From positions 558,001 through 622,000 of the forward strand of contig CBDFFN010000013.1 in assembly GCA_965246795.1 (NCBI GenBank): 64,000 nucleotides of DNA, written 5' to 3'. The translations under genes were made by a program, and so were the position numbers. Shown here piece by piece: positions 1 through 8,889 of the stretch; position 1 is the first letter of the stretch; each line of letters starts with the position of its first letter. The notes under the pieces were generated by a model. That model did no database searches. It was not told the DNA's origin and was given only the letters and a program-made list of their open reading frames with translations. This DNA is from JAJXWB01 sp965246795 (GTDB taxonomy: Bacteria > Pseudomonadota > Alphaproteobacteria > Rhizobiales > Beijerinckiaceae).

Positions 1-2
1 GT

Positions 3-2144
3 GGACCGGCGGGCCCGCCCCGCGCCGGTATCCGCATCGACGCCTGGATTGATCCGCCTGCCTATACGGGCAAGCCGCCCATCATTTTGGCGAAGGCGTC
101 CGATGCGCCGATTGCCGCGCCGGTTGGGTCGGCGATCGTCGTGCGCGCCTCGGACCCTGCGGCGCTAGTCGTTGCGACGGAAGGCGGCATCGCGCCGAAG
201 GCTGTCGACGCAGGCGCAAAGGTGGATCTGGCAAAGCCCGATCCGGCAAAACGCTTCGTGCTGCGTAGCGACGGCAAGATCACGATCGACGGTGCTGCGT
301 CCGGCCGTAACGTGTTCGCCATTACTGCGATCCCCGACAAGCCGCCAACCGTCGAGATGACAAGCACGCCGAAGGCGAATGCGCGGGCGTCGCTGACCTT
401 CAATTATCGCCTGACCGACGATTACGGCGTCATCGGCGCAGAAGCGCGGTTCAGCGCGCCCGAACTCGACGGCAAGGCGGTCACAGGCCGCACGCTTGTT
501 GGACCACCGAGTGTCGTGCTGGCGCTGCCGGTCGGGCAAAACGGCAATGGTGACGCTTCGACGACGGCCGATCTCAGCGAACACCCTTGGGCCGGTGCGC
601 GCGCGACTGTCGTGATGCATGCACAGGACGAAGGCGGCAACGAAGGCGTCAGCCAGCCGGAGACCGTCACACTGCCGCAAAGGCGCTTCGTGAAGCCGCT
701 GGCACGCGCGCTCGTCGAGCAACGGCGTTCGCTGGTGCTCGATCCCGACCACCGCGACCGTGTCGCCTCGGCGCTCGCCGGTCTGATGATCGCGCCGGAC
801 GTCTTCGGCACGACCCCGGCGGTCTATCTCGGCCTGCGCGTCGCCGCACAACGGCTCGAAGCGGCGCGGAGCGATCCCGCTCTGCTCGAAGTCGCCGATC
901 ATCTCTGGGCGATGGCGCTGCAGATCGAAGACGGCGATCTCAGCGAAGCCGAGCGCGATATGCGGCAGGCGCAGAAAGAGTTGCGCGACGCGCTCGCCCG
1001 CGGCGCGCCAGACGAAGAGGTCCGCAAGCTGACTCAGAACCTTCGCGCGGCGATGGACAAGTTCCTCAATGAGATGGCGCAGCGGCAGGCGCGCGAGGAT
1101 GCCGAGCGCGGCGACGAACCGCAGCAGCGCGGCAACCGCAATGCGCGCACTGTCACGCGCGACGAACTGAAATCGATGATGGACCGCATGGAGGAGGCCG
1201 CACGATCCGGCAATCTTGCCGATGCGCAGCGCATGCTCGAGCAGATGCAGAATATTCTCGAAAATCTGCGCACGGCGAAACGCGGCCGCCGCAACCAGCA
1301 GGCGCAGGAAATGCGTCAGGCGCTCGACGATCTCGATGCGCTGACGCGCGACCAGCAGGCGTTGCGAGACGAAACATTTCAGGATCGGCCCGGTCGCGAT
1401 CGACAACGTTCTGGCAAGAAGCAGAAGCGGCAGCAGTCGCAGCCGGGCGGCCAACAGCAACCCGGTATGGACGACGGCGGCGATGACGACAGCGACACCG
1501 CGGACGACAATTCGCAGGATGGTCAGGGCGACGGCAAACCGGATCTGAAGGCGCGGCAAAAGCAGCTGCGCGACAAGCTTGCCGATCTACAGAAGAAACT
1601 CGAACGCATGCGCCGCAAGCAGGGCGGCGAGAACAAGCTGGGCGAAGCCGACAGCGCGATGAAAGACGCCGAAGATGCGCTCGGCGACGATGGCGACGGC
1701 GACCAGCCCGGTGCCCAGCCGGGCAGCGGCGGCCAGAAGGGCCAGCGTGGTAAGGGCCGCAGCGCCGCAGTCGATGCACAGGGCCGCGCGCTGGAAGCGA
1801 TGCGACAGGGCGCGCAGAATCTCGCCGGCCAGATGCAGCAGGGGCAGGGTCAGCCGGGCGACGGCCAGGGCGACGACGATGCGATGGCCGACGGTGATTC
1901 CGACGGCGACGGCGAGGCGCAGCCGGGCCAGCCGCGGCAGGCCGAAGGCGGCTCGCGCGATCCGCTCGGCCGGCCGACATCGCGCGATCCGCTCTACAAC
2001 CCGCGCGCGAAATACGACCCGATGGGCGCCTCGCCGGCATTGCGCGCGCAGCGTGTGCTGGAGGAATTGCGGAGGCGGCTCGGCGACATGTCGCGGCCGC
2101 AGGGCGAACTCGACTACATCGAGCGGCTGCTGCGGCGTTATTGA
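3..2144 (+). CDS. TIGR02302 / DUF4175 family protein, 5' end outside window
   Basis: The reading frame is open to the left edge, so the N-terminal part is missing; about 713 residues are visible. It begins inside a conserved stretch of the family (RIDAWIDPPAYTGKPP). After that come a beta-rich region, a long helical, Gln/Arg/Glu-rich coiled-coil region, and a Gly/Gln/Asp-rich low-complexity segment (roughly 1430-1950) rich in acidic and GQ runs. The C-terminus (SRDPLGRPTSRDPLYNPRAK onward, ending near YIERLLRR) is the conserved end of the family. TIGR02302 members are large alphaproteobacterial membrane proteins of unknown function, whose N-terminal membrane helices would lie upstream here. 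Family assignment is firm; function is unknown. Confidence 0.85.
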   Translation, partial: GPAGPPRAGIRIDAWIDPPAYTGKPPIILAKASDAPIAAPVGSAIVVRASDPAALVVATEGGIAPKAVDAGAKVDLAKPDPAKRFVLRSDGKITIDGAASGRNVFAITAIPDKPPTVEMTSTPKANARASLTFNYRLTDDYGVIGAEARFSAPELDGKAVTGRTLVGPPSVVLALPVGQNGNGDASTTADLSEHPWAGARATVVMHAQDEGGNEGVSQPETVTLPQRRFVKPLARALVEQRRSLVLDPDHRDRVASALAGLMIAPDVFGTTPAVYLGLRVAAQRLEAARSDPALLEVADHLWAMALQIEDGDLSEAERDMRQAQKELRDALARGAPDEEVRKLTQNLRAAMDKFLNEMAQRQAREDAERGDEPQQRGNRNARTVTRDELKSMMDRMEEAARSGNLADAQRMLEQMQNILENLRTAKRGRRNQQAQEMRQALDDLDALTRDQQALRDETFQDRPGRDRQRSGKKQKRQQSQPGGQQQPGMDDGGDDDSDTADDNSQDGQGDGKPDLKARQKQLRDKLADLQKKLERMRRKQGGENKLGEADSAMKDAEDALGDDGDGDQPGAQPGSGGQKGQRGKGRSAAVDAQGRALEAMRQGAQNLAGQMQQGQGQPGDGQGDDDAMADGDSDGDGEAQPGQPRQAEGGSRDPLGRPTSRDPLYNPRAKYDPMGASPALRAQRVLEELRRRLGDMSRPQGELDYIERLLRRY

Positions 2145-2156
2145 ATTTCGGCCGGC

Positions 2157-2456
2157 CTAGTCGGCGGTCGTTCGGTCGACGTGACCGAGATCGCGACCCG
2201 GTGCGATACTGTCACGCACGCGGCGCTTCAATTCTTTCGCATCGGGAAAGCCGCCGTCGACGACGCGATCCCAGACGGTCACACCATCGCAGGTGATCGT
2301 GAAGACACCGGAAGTGCCAGGACGCAGCGAAACTTCGGCGAGATCGGCCTCGAAGGTCGCGAGAAGTTCCTGCGCGAGCCATGCGGCACGCAGCAACCAG
2401 CGGCATTGCGTGCAGTAGGTGATGGTTACGGAGGGTTTTGCGGCCGCGCTGGTCAT
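2157..2456 (-). CDS. SelT/SelW/SelH (Rdx) family thioredoxin-like protein
   Basis: A 99-residue protein with the Rdx-family signature: a beta strand leading into CTQC (ITYCTQCRWLLRA, residues about 12-24), then a helix, then GTSGVFTITCDG and the GGFPDAKELKRRVRD end. The selenocysteine of animal SelW is replaced by Cys, as usual in bacteria. Members are small thioredoxin-fold proteins thought to act in redox control; no substrate is known. It is convergent with the DUF4175 gene (12-nt gap) and downstream of a palindromic repeat pair that separates it from pntB. Length matches the family (80-100 residues). Confidence 0.85.
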   Translation of the reverse strand: MTSAAAKPSVTITYCTQCRWLLRAAWLAQELLATFEADLAEVSLRPGTSGVFTITCDGVTVWDRVVDGGFPDAKELKRRVRDSIAPGRDLGHVDRTTAD

Positions 2457-2482
2457 TGCCGCGGCCTATCGATCCTCCGGGA

Positions 2483-2587
2483 CCTCATCCTGAGGAGCCG
2501 CGAAGCGGCGTTTCGAAGGATGGTACCAGGATACGGCGTCGATCTCATCCTTCGAGACACGACCTGCGACCGCTCCTCAGGATGAGG
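2483..2587. repeat. Family A inverted-repeat pair (copy 1)
   Basis: Two head-to-head units occur here. One reads CTCATCCTGAGGAGC ... CGAAGGATGG (2483-2523). The other is the inverted form, CTCATCCTTCGAGAC ... GCTCCTCAGGATGAGG (2544-2587). Each can fold on itself, and the two can pair with each other. The same pair design recurs at 24650-24755 and 33431-33524. It lies between the SelW-like gene and pntB, which both read leftward, so it may end or stabilise the pntAA-AB-B message. Confidence 0.85.
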
Positions 2588-2597
2588 GTGCGTGTCG

Positions 2598-4001
2598 CTA
2601 GTGCGCAAAGCCCTTCAGCACGCCTTCCGTCACCTTCTTCGCGTCGCCGAACAGCATCAGCGTATTGTCGCGGAAGAACAGCTCGTTCTCGACGCCCGCG
2701 TAACCCGAGCCCATGCCGCGCTTGATGAAGAGCACGGTCTTGGCTTTCTCCACGTCGAGAATCGGCATGCCGTAGATCGGCGACGTCTTGTCGGTCTTGG
2801 CCGCCGGATTCGTCACGTCGTTGGCGCCGATGACAAAGGCGACATCCGCCTGCCCGAATTCCGAATTGATGTCCTCGAGCTCGAAGACTTCGTCATACGG
2901 CACGTTGGCTTCGGCGAGCAGCACGTTCATATGGCCGGGCATGCGACCCGCGACAGGATGGATGGCGTACTTTACCTCGACGCCCGCCTTCTTCAGCTCG
3001 TCGCCCATCTCGCGCAACGCGTGCTGCGCCTGCGCGACAGCCATGCCATAGCCCGGCACGATGATGACCTTGGACGCATTCTGCATGATGTAGGCGGCAT
3101 CTTCCGCAGAGCCGCGCTTCACCGGACGCTGCTCGACTGCGCCGCCAGCCGCCACCGCCGTGTCGCCGCCAAATCCGCCAAGAATGACGGAGATGAAGGA
3201 GCGGTTCATCGCTTTGCACATGATGTAGGACAGGATCGCGCCGGACGAACCGACAAGCGCGCCGGTGATGATCAGCGCAAGGTTGCCGAGCGTGAAACCG
3301 ATGCCGGCGGCGGCCCAGCCGGAATAGGAATTCAGCATCGACACGACGACTGGCATGTCCGCGCCGCCGATCGGAATGATGAGCGTCACTCCGATGACAA
3401 AGGACACGAGCGCGATCAGGAAGAAGACGAGATGGCTCTCCGTCTTCACGAACAGCGCGATCAGCACGACGAGAAGCACCGCCAGGCCGATGTTGATGGC
3501 ATGGCGCTGCGGCAGCATGATCGGCGCGCCGGACATACGCCCGTCGAGCTTGAGAAACGCGATGACGGAGCCCGTGAACGTCACGGCGCCGATTGCAGCA
3601 CCAAGCGACATCTCTACGAGGCTGCCGGCGTGAATTGTACCGGGGGTGCCGATGCCAAAGGCGTTCGGCGCAAAGAGCGCGCCGGCGGCAACGAGAACGG
3701 CCGCGAGACCGACGAGCGAGTGGAAAAAGGCCACGAGCTGCGGCATCTTCGTCATCTCGATGCGCTTCGCGAGAACGGCGCCGATGCCGCCGCCGATCGC
3801 TACGCCGACCACGACAAGCAGCCACGCAGAAAGGCCGACCGGCGGGCGATAGGCGAGCGTCGTCACGACGGCCAGCGCCATGCCGATCATACCGAACAGA
3901 TTGCCCTGCCGCGACGATGTCGGATGCGACAGGCCGCGCAGCGACAGGATGAAAAGGATGCCTGCGACGAGATACAGGAAGGCGGCGAGAGAGGCGCTCA
4001 T
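2598..4001 (-). CDS. pntB: NAD(P) transhydrogenase subunit beta
   Basis: A 467-residue inner-membrane protein that carries transhydrogenase domain II (membrane helices, proton path) and domain III (NADP(H) binding). Successive hydrophobic helices fill about residues 1-260, starting LAAFLYLVAGILFILSLRGL. The C-terminal domain III shows the nucleotide-loop motif PGYGMAVAQAQHAL (about 314-327), HPVAGRMPGHMNVLLAEA and GANDVTNPAAKTD. The enzyme couples hydride transfer from NADH to NADP+ with proton entry and supplies NADPH. It is the last gene of the leftward set pntAA-pntAB-pntB, 5 nt after pntAB, which indicates one transcript. Length is normal for the family. Confidence 0.97.
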   Translation of the reverse strand: MSASLAAFLYLVAGILFILSLRGLSHPTSSRQGNLFGMIGMALAVVTTLAYRPPVGLSAWLLVVVGVAIGGGIGAVLAKRIEMTKMPQLVAFFHSLVGLAAVLVAAGALFAPNAFGIGTPGTIHAGSLVEMSLGAAIGAVTFTGSVIAFLKLDGRMSGAPIMLPQRHAINIGLAVLLVVLIALFVKTESHLVFFLIALVSFVIGVTLIIPIGGADMPVVVSMLNSYSGWAAAGIGFTLGNLALIITGALVGSSGAILSYIMCKAMNRSFISVILGGFGGDTAVAAGGAVEQRPVKRGSAEDAAYIMQNASKVIIVPGYGMAVAQAQHALREMGDELKKAGVEVKYAIHPVAGRMPGHMNVLLAEANVPYDEVFELEDINSEFGQADVAFVIGANDVTNPAAKTDKTSPIYGMPILDVEKAKTVLFIKRGMGSGYAGVENELFFRDNTLMLFGDAKKVTEGVLKGFAH

Positions 4002-4006
4002 CGGCG

Positions 4007-4450
4007 TCAGCCCTTCTTCTTGTACATCGAGAGCATGCGCTCTGTGACGAGGAACCCGCCGAAGATATTCACCGAAGCGAGGATCAGCGCGATGAAGCCG
4101 AAGGTGCGCGCCCAGAGCGGGCCGTCTTCACCCGGCGCCGAAGCATCGACGCCCACCGAAAGCAGCGCGCCAACGACGATGACGGAGGAGATCGCGTTGG
4201 TGACGGACATCAGCGGCGTGTGCAGCGCTGGCGTCACCGACCACACGACGTAATAACCGACGAACACCGCCATCGCGAAGATCGCAAGCCGGAACACGAA
4301 GGGGTCGATCGCACCGCCGGATGCGGCATGCGCGAGATTGCCCCCGGCAGCAGCCGCCTGATCGGCGAGGCCCGCGGCGCTGTCGGCGAGCTGTCGGGCG
4401 GTTTCGGCCAGCGCGTTGGCGCGGTCGGCGAGCGTGTCGGTGGAGGCCAT
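4007..4450 (-). CDS. pntAB: NAD(P) transhydrogenase subunit alpha 2
   Basis: A 147-residue protein supplying the remaining domain II membrane helices. The ATG at 4450 (MASTDTLADRANALAE) is preferred because an upstream in-frame start would add 17 Arg-rich residues overlapping pntAA. Residues 1-45 are an Ala-rich amphipathic stretch. Three hydrophobic segments follow: FVFRLAIFAMAVFVGYYVVW, ISSVIVVGALLSVG and TFGFIALILASVNIFGGFLV. The protein ends MLSMYKKKG. The family core is about 100 residues, and a longer Ala-rich N-terminus is common in Rhizobiales. It lies 13 nt after pntAA. Confidence 0.93.
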   Translation of the reverse strand: MASTDTLADRANALAETARQLADSAAGLADQAAAAGGNLAHAASGGAIDPFVFRLAIFAMAVFVGYYVVWSVTPALHTPLMSVTNAISSVIVVGALLSVGVDASAPGEDGPLWARTFGFIALILASVNIFGGFLVTERMLSMYKKKG

Positions 4451-4463
4451 GAGCGCGATCCTC

Positions 4464-5624
4464 TCAGACGGCCGGCGACGCGGCCGAAGCCGCCGCGGCA
4501 AAATTCGGATGCACGACGGCGCCGTCGCGGGTGAGCAAGGTCGCCTTCACGAGTTCGTCGTCCCAGTCGACCTTGAACGACTTCGTCTCCTTGTCGATCA
4601 TCGTCTCGACAAAGGCGAAAAGGTTCTTCGCATAAAGGCTCGACGCGGTTGCCGGCAGGCGCGCCGCGAGGTTGGCGTAGCCAACGATCTTCACGCCGTT
4701 TTCGGTCTTCACGACCTCGCCGGTCTTCGTCAGTTCACAATTGCCGCCACGCTCAGCCGCGAGATCGACGATGACGGAACCGGCGCGCATCGAGCGCACC
4801 ATGTCGGCCGAGATCAGTTTCGGTGCGGGTCGGCCGGGAATGAGCGCCGTCGTGATCACGATATCCTGCTTGGCGATGTGCGAAGCGGTCAGCGCGGCTT
4901 GCTTGGCCTGATACTCCTTCGACATTTCCTTGGCGTAGCCGCCGGCCGTCTGCGCCTGCTTGAACTCGTCGTCTTCGATGGCAAGGAATTTCGCGCCGAG
5001 CGACTCGACCTGTTCCTTCGTCGCAGGGCGAACGTCCGTCGCCGTCACGATCGCGCCGAGACGCCGTGCGGTCGCGATCGCCTGCAGGCCGGCGACGCCG
5101 ACGCCCATGATGAACGTCTTTGCTGCGGGCACAGTGCCGGCCGCCGTCATCATCATCGGAAACGCGCGGCCATATTCCTCGGCCGCCTCGATGACGGCGC
5201 GGTAGCCGGCAAGATTGGCCTGGCTCGACAACACATCCATCACTTGCGCGCGCGTGATGCGCGGCATCAATTCCATAGCAAAGGCGGACACGTTGGCATG
5301 CGCGAGACCGGAGAGCGCCGGCTCGTTGCCATAGGGATCCATGATCGAAATGACCGCAGCGCCGGGATTCGCACCGGCGAGCGTCTCTGGCGTCGGACGA
5401 CGCACACTCAGGACGATGTCGGCACCTGCGACAACACCGCTCGCGTCAGGCGCGACGCTCGCGCCGGCGGCCTCGTATTCGCTGTCGGAAATGCCCGCCT
5501 GCAATCCGGCACCGGACTGCACGGCGACTTCAGCGCCGAGCGCCTTCAGTTTCTTGACCGTCTCCGGCGTTGCCGCGACACGCGGCTCGGAACGATCGGT
5601 TTCGGTCGGCACGGCGATACGCAT
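4464..5624 (-). CDS. pntAA: NAD(P) transhydrogenase subunit alpha 1
   Basis: A 386-residue cytosolic domain I that binds NAD(H). It starts MRIAVPTETDRSEPRVAATP, the standard family opening, and carries the mobile-loop and Rossmann segments KTFIMGVGVAGLQAIATARR (about 170-189) and VTATDVRPATKEQVESLGAK. It is the first gene of the leftward pnt set. The domain I protein pairs with PntAB and PntB to form the proton-translocating enzyme; the three-gene split, rather than the two-gene pntA-pntB arrangement of E. coli, is typical of alphaproteobacteria. A short aa3-oxidase peptide gene lies 42 nt upstream in the same direction and may share the promoter. Confidence 0.97.
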   Translation of the reverse strand: MRIAVPTETDRSEPRVAATPETVKKLKALGAEVAVQSGAGLQAGISDSEYEAAGASVAPDASGVVAGADIVLSVRRPTPETLAGANPGAAVISIMDPYGNEPALSGLAHANVSAFAMELMPRITRAQVMDVLSSQANLAGYRAVIEAAEEYGRAFPMMMTAAGTVPAAKTFIMGVGVAGLQAIATARRLGAIVTATDVRPATKEQVESLGAKFLAIEDDEFKQAQTAGGYAKEMSKEYQAKQAALTASHIAKQDIVITTALIPGRPAPKLISADMVRSMRAGSVIVDLAAERGGNCELTKTGEVVKTENGVKIVGYANLAARLPATASSLYAKNLFAFVETMIDKETKSFKVDWDDELVKATLLTRDGAVVHPNFAAAASAASPAV

Positions 5625-5666
5625 GACAGGCTCCGGAGGAAAACGGACCAGCGACGGGTCTGACGC

Positions 5667-5819
5667 TCAGAGCGTGAGGAGGGCGAGCAGGATGACGCAG
5701 CCGATCGAGAAGACCGTGCCCCATTTGAAGAGCGTGATGAACAGCGCGTAGGTCCGCTGATGCTCGGCGTAGTCCATATCCGGATGCCCGTCCGGCGCAG
5801 TTTCGTCCACTACCGCCAT
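5667..5819 (-). CDS. aa3-type cytochrome c oxidase subunit IV peptide
   Basis: A 50-residue single-helix membrane peptide beginning MAVVDETAPDGHPDMDYAEHQ, with the family core MDYAEHQRTYALFITLFKWG and one C-terminal membrane helix (TVFSIGCVILLALLTL). This is the bacterial COX4 (COX4_pro_2) family, a small accessory subunit found in alphaproteobacterial aa3 oxidases. A longer start at 5867 would add 16 charged residues; the ATG at 5819 gives the normal length. Its place just ahead of pntAA is a common Rhizobiales arrangement. The oxidase core genes are not in the window. Confidence 0.88.
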   Translation of the reverse strand: MAVVDETAPDGHPDMDYAEHQRTYALFITLFKWGTVFSIGCVILLALLTL

Positions 5820-5959
5820 CGTCTTTTCGTCCTCGTCCCACCGACGCGCGACGGCACCGTGTGGCAATTTCCTGGCTGTTTTGTGGTCTTAGACTAGGGT
5901 TGGAAGGGCCGCAACGGGCGTGCCGTCGGAGTTCCCGGAGGCCTGGCGCTGGATCTGCC

Positions 5960-7315
5960 TTACAGCCCCACCTTCGCCAACGCCGCTGCTTGTGCCTCCG
6001 CCAGCCGCGCCAGATCGAAATCGCCAAGCGCCTCGTTGAACAACTTGAAATAATTCAGCTGCGCATCGAGGTGCAGGAACACGCCGCCAAGTCCGACCGC
6101 AGCGCGATCCATGAAGACGAATTCGCGCGGCACCTGCACTGGGCCTTTCTTCTTTAATTCCTGATGCACGCGATAGGCTTCGCGACGGCCGTAATTGCCG
6201 GGCGCGGTGCCATCCGCGATCGTGCGGACACGATCCTCGAGCAGCGGGCCATAAATGAATTTGGCCCAGATGTTCAGGACATCGATCAGTTCGCGCTTGA
6301 GGTTCTTAAACCCCCAGACTTCGTAGGCGTGCACGATGCGCGCTTCATCGCCGGTCTGCAGGCCACGATAGAGATCGACGACACCACCGACGAACTTCGG
6401 CGGGAAGATGCGGATGCAGCCGTAGTCGAGAAGATTGATGCCGCCACGGTTTTCACGCACGGAGTAGTTGCCGAGGTGGGGATCGCCGTGAATGACGCCG
6501 AAGCGGCTGAACGGCACCCACCAGGCCTTGAACATCGCGACACCGATGGCATCGCGGATGTCCTGGGATCGGTCCTTGAAGGTCAACAGTGGCTCGCCAT
6601 CGAGCCAGTCCATCGTCAGCAGCCGGCCCGTCGAGAGGTCCGCGTGGATGCCCGGCACACGCACTTCGTCCGTGGCCGTGAGCATCAACTTGTAAAGTGC
6701 CGCGTGTTTCGCTTCGCGGCGATAGTCAAGTTCCTCGCGCACACGCGCGCCGATCTCCTTGCCGATCTCGCGCGTGTCGATCGATGAATCCATGCGCCGA
6801 TGCAGCGCGAACAGCAGTTCGAGCTGTCGAAGATCGGCTTCCACAGCGGACGCCATGTCCGGATATTGCAGCTTGCACGCGAGCTTTGCGCCGTCGAGCG
6901 CAGTGGCGCGATGCACCTGGCCGAGCGAAGCCGCGGCGGCCGGCGTCAGATCGAACGCGCCGAAACGCTTCTGCCATTCGGCCCCGAGCTCCGCTTGCAT
7001 GCGTCGCTTGACGAAGGCCGCACCCATCGGCGGCGCATTCGACTGCAACTTGCCGAGTTCCGCGGCATATTCCGGCGGCAGCACATCGGGAATGGTGGAA
7101 AGAAGTTGCGCCACCTTCATCAGCGGCCCCTTGAGGCCACCCAATGCCGCGGCGAGCGCCGCTGCATTGGCGTTGTCGCCGGGTGAGGTGCGGCCCGTCA
7201 GGCGGCGCACACCAGCCTGCATGCCCATGCGCGCCGCGACGCCTCCAACGTTGGCACCGACCCGCGCGTAGCGGGCTGCACGTGCGGAGAAGCGGTTCTT
7301 TTCGTCGTCGGTCAT
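5960..7315 (-). CDS. ABC1/AarF/UbiB family kinase-like protein
   Basis: A 451-residue protein of the atypical kinase family that includes UbiB and COQ8. Visible motifs are GPLMKVAQLLSTIPDVLPPEY (the KxGQ-type motif, here KVAQ), the alanine-rich-loop region ASLGQVHRA, the catalytic-loop equivalent IHGDPHLGNYSV and the metal-binding LLDYG. COQ8-type proteins support ubiquinone synthesis through an ATPase-like activity. This one lacks the C-terminal membrane helices of true UbiB and ends LAEAQAAALAKVGL, so a role in quinone metabolism is an inference. The start MTDDEKNRFSARAARYARVG at 7315 is chosen over 7411, which adds 32 unconserved residues. hemA, another isoprenoid- and heme-linked gene, follows upstream after a repeat. 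Confidence 0.88.
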   Translation of the reverse strand: MTDDEKNRFSARAARYARVGANVGGVAARMGMQAGVRRLTGRTSPGDNANAAALAAALGGLKGPLMKVAQLLSTIPDVLPPEYAAELGKLQSNAPPMGAAFVKRRMQAELGAEWQKRFGAFDLTPAAAASLGQVHRATALDGAKLACKLQYPDMASAVEADLRQLELLFALHRRMDSSIDTREIGKEIGARVREELDYRREAKHAALYKLMLTATDEVRVPGIHADLSTGRLLTMDWLDGEPLLTFKDRSQDIRDAIGVAMFKAWWVPFSRFGVIHGDPHLGNYSVRENRGGINLLDYGCIRIFPPKFVGGVVDLYRGLQTGDEARIVHAYEVWGFKNLKRELIDVLNIWAKFIYGPLLEDRVRTIADGTAPGNYGRREAYRVHQELKKKGPVQVPREFVFMDRAAVGLGGVFLHLDAQLNYFKLFNEALGDFDLARLAEAQAAALAKVGL

Positions 7316-7386
7316 GTCAGAACAAGTAATGCAAAAGGCCGGTGCGCCAATCGCGACACTTTGTGCCTTTTCGATCAGTCCAAATG

Positions 7387-7490
7387 GGACCACGAGCCTC
7401 CCGGCTCGCATTCACGACTGCGGATAGATCTCGTGCGAGCCAGGAACTCGCGATCCATCAATTTGCGTGCAAGCAGGACTCGCGGTCCAG
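7387..7490. repeat. Family B inverted repeat (copy 1, degenerate)
   Basis: A GGACCACGAGCCTCCCGGCTCGC arm at 7387 is followed by the partner arm GTGCGAGCCAGGAACTCGCGATCC (about 7433-7456) and then a third, partial arm, GCAGGACTCGCGGTCC (about 7470-7488). It is the same family as the cleaner copy at 35433-35498. It lies between hemA and the UbiB-like gene, both leftward, so it would sit in the 3' end of the hemA transcript. Confidence 0.75.
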
Positions 7491-7492
7491 AA

Positions 7493-8773
7493 CTACTCCG
7501 CCGCCTTCAAAAATTCCGGGAAGGTGCAATGCGCGGCGGTATCGGCGTCGATCGTCACGTCCGGTTCGACGAACGGTAAATCGAGCGCACGCCAAACATC
7601 GACCAGCGCTTCGACGAGCACGGCGATATGCGCGGACGTATGGCGCGGTGTCGGCGTGATGCGCAGCCGCTCCGTGCCGCGCGACACCGTGGGATAATTG
7701 ATCGGCTGGATGTAGATATCGTGGCGCGCCAGCAGCATGTCGCTCGCTGCCTTGCACTTTTCGGCATCGCCGACGAACACCGGCACGATATGCGAGCCGT
7801 TGCTCATCACGGGCAGGCCGGCGGCGGACAGTGCGTGTTTTGTCAGCGCCGCGGCGCGCTGATGCGCAGTGCGCAGGTCCGAACGACGCTTCACGACGCG
7901 GATCGCGGCGGTAGCGGCGGCGGCCAGCGCCGGCGGAAGCGCCGTCGTGAAGATGAACGACGGCGCGTAGCTGCGCACCGCGTCGATCAGGACGGCATCG
8001 CCGGCGATATAACCGCCGAGCGTGCCAAAACCTTTCGCGAGCGTGCCCTCGATCACGTCGATGCCGTTCATCGCGCCGTCGCGCTCGCAGATGCCGGCGC
8101 CGCGTGCACCATAGAGGCCAACGGCATGCACTTCGTCGACATAGGTCATGGCGTTGTAGCGCCGCGCAAGTTCGACGATTTCGTTCACCGGCGCGATATC
8201 GCCGTCCATCGAATAGAGGCTCTCGAACACGATCAGCTTCGCACGCTCATGCGGTTCGGCGGCGAGCAATTCTTCGAGATGCGCGACGTCGTTGTGACGG
8301 AACAGCTTGCGCTCGGCCTTCGAGCGCCGCACGCCCTCGATCATCGAATTATGGTTCAGGGCATCCGACAGGATCAGGCAGTCCGGCAGAAGGTCGGCGA
8401 TCGTCGAAATGCCCGCGAGATTGGAAATCCAGCCCGACGTGAAGACGAGCGCCGCCTCCTTGCCATGCAGATCGGCAAGTTCCGCCTCCAGTTCGACCAG
8501 CGGATGGTTGGTACCGGATATGTTGCGGGTGCCGCCGGCGCCAACGCCGACGCGGGTCGCCGTCTCGCACAAAGCGTCGATCACCTCGGGGTGCAGGCCC
8601 ATCGCGAGATAATCGTTCGAGCACCAGATGGTGACGTCGCGCGGGCCGGTCTCGTCATGGAAGGTGGCGCGCGGAAAATCCCCGGCGCTGCGCTCGAGAT
8701 CGGCAAAAACGCGATAGCGGCGCTCGTCGTGCAGACGCGCGATCGCCGTTTCGAAATGATGCCGGTAGGACAT
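7493..8773 (-). CDS. hemA: 5-aminolevulinate synthase
   Basis: A 426-residue PLP enzyme that condenses glycine and succinyl-CoA to 5-aminolevulinate, the first step of tetrapyrrole synthesis in alphaproteobacteria (Shemin pathway). The N-terminus (YRHHFETAIARLHDERRYRVF) is typical. Conserved parts are WCSNDYLAMGLHPEV, the glycine-rich GAGGTRNISGTNHPLVELE, DALNHNSMIEGVR, FESLYSMDGDIAP, TYVDEVHAVGLYG and the PLP-lysine loop EGTLAKGFGTLGGYIAG. Length fits the family (about 405-430). The leader contains a strong hairpin whose 3' arm holds the ribosome site. Transcription is leftward, away from the Gly-rich exported-protein gene that lies upstream in the same direction. Confidence 0.97.
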   Translation of the reverse strand: MSYRHHFETAIARLHDERRYRVFADLERSAGDFPRATFHDETGPRDVTIWCSNDYLAMGLHPEVIDALCETATRVGVGAGGTRNISGTNHPLVELEAELADLHGKEAALVFTSGWISNLAGISTIADLLPDCLILSDALNHNSMIEGVRRSKAERKLFRHNDVAHLEELLAAEPHERAKLIVFESLYSMDGDIAPVNEIVELARRYNAMTYVDEVHAVGLYGARGAGICERDGAMNGIDVIEGTLAKGFGTLGGYIAGDAVLIDAVRSYAPSFIFTTALPPALAAAATAAIRVVKRRSDLRTAHQRAAALTKHALSAAGLPVMSNGSHIVPVFVGDAEKCKAASDMLLARHDIYIQPINYPTVSRGTERLRITPTPRHTSAHIAVLVEALVDVWRALDLPFVEPDVTIDADTAAHCTFPEFLKAAE

Positions 8774-8780
8774 GCGCCGG

Positions 8781-8820
8781 AACTCTCCCTCGGCCGCCTT
8801 CAGGCGGTCTCTGGAGAGTT
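8781..8820 (-). promoter_or_regulatory. Hairpin in the hemA 5' leader enclosing the ribosome-binding site
   Basis: On the hemA strand an 8-bp outer stem (AACTCTCC at 8820-8813 with GGAGAGTT at 8788-8781) encloses an inner CCGCC-TGAA-GGCGG stem (8807-8794). The 3' arm carries GGAGAG, the only purine-rich ribosome site, 9-11 nt before the ATG at 8773. Folding would therefore hide it. On the other strand the same structure is followed by five T, but no rightward gene precedes it. A regulatory role is inferred from geometry only. Confidence 0.5.
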
Positions 8821-8889
8821 TTTAGACCGGTTCCAGTCAGGACAGAAGCGGAATTCGGCGCGACCGACCGACACAGTTGCGTGTCCGGC

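Noticed and set aside
165..1559. Long leftward open frame opposite the DUF4175 gene
   Set aside because: It is the shadow of a GC-rich, repetitive coding region; it shows no family similarity and the rightward frame has clear conserved ends.
2483..2587. Family A repeats as ends of an insertion sequence
   Set aside because: There is no transposase gene or target duplication between the units at any of the three sites; the pairs are only about 100 bp long.
2592..4253. 553-codon rightward open frame over pntB and pntAB
   Set aside because: His/Arg/Asp-rich antisense product with no fold-like pattern; pntB on the other strand is unambiguous.
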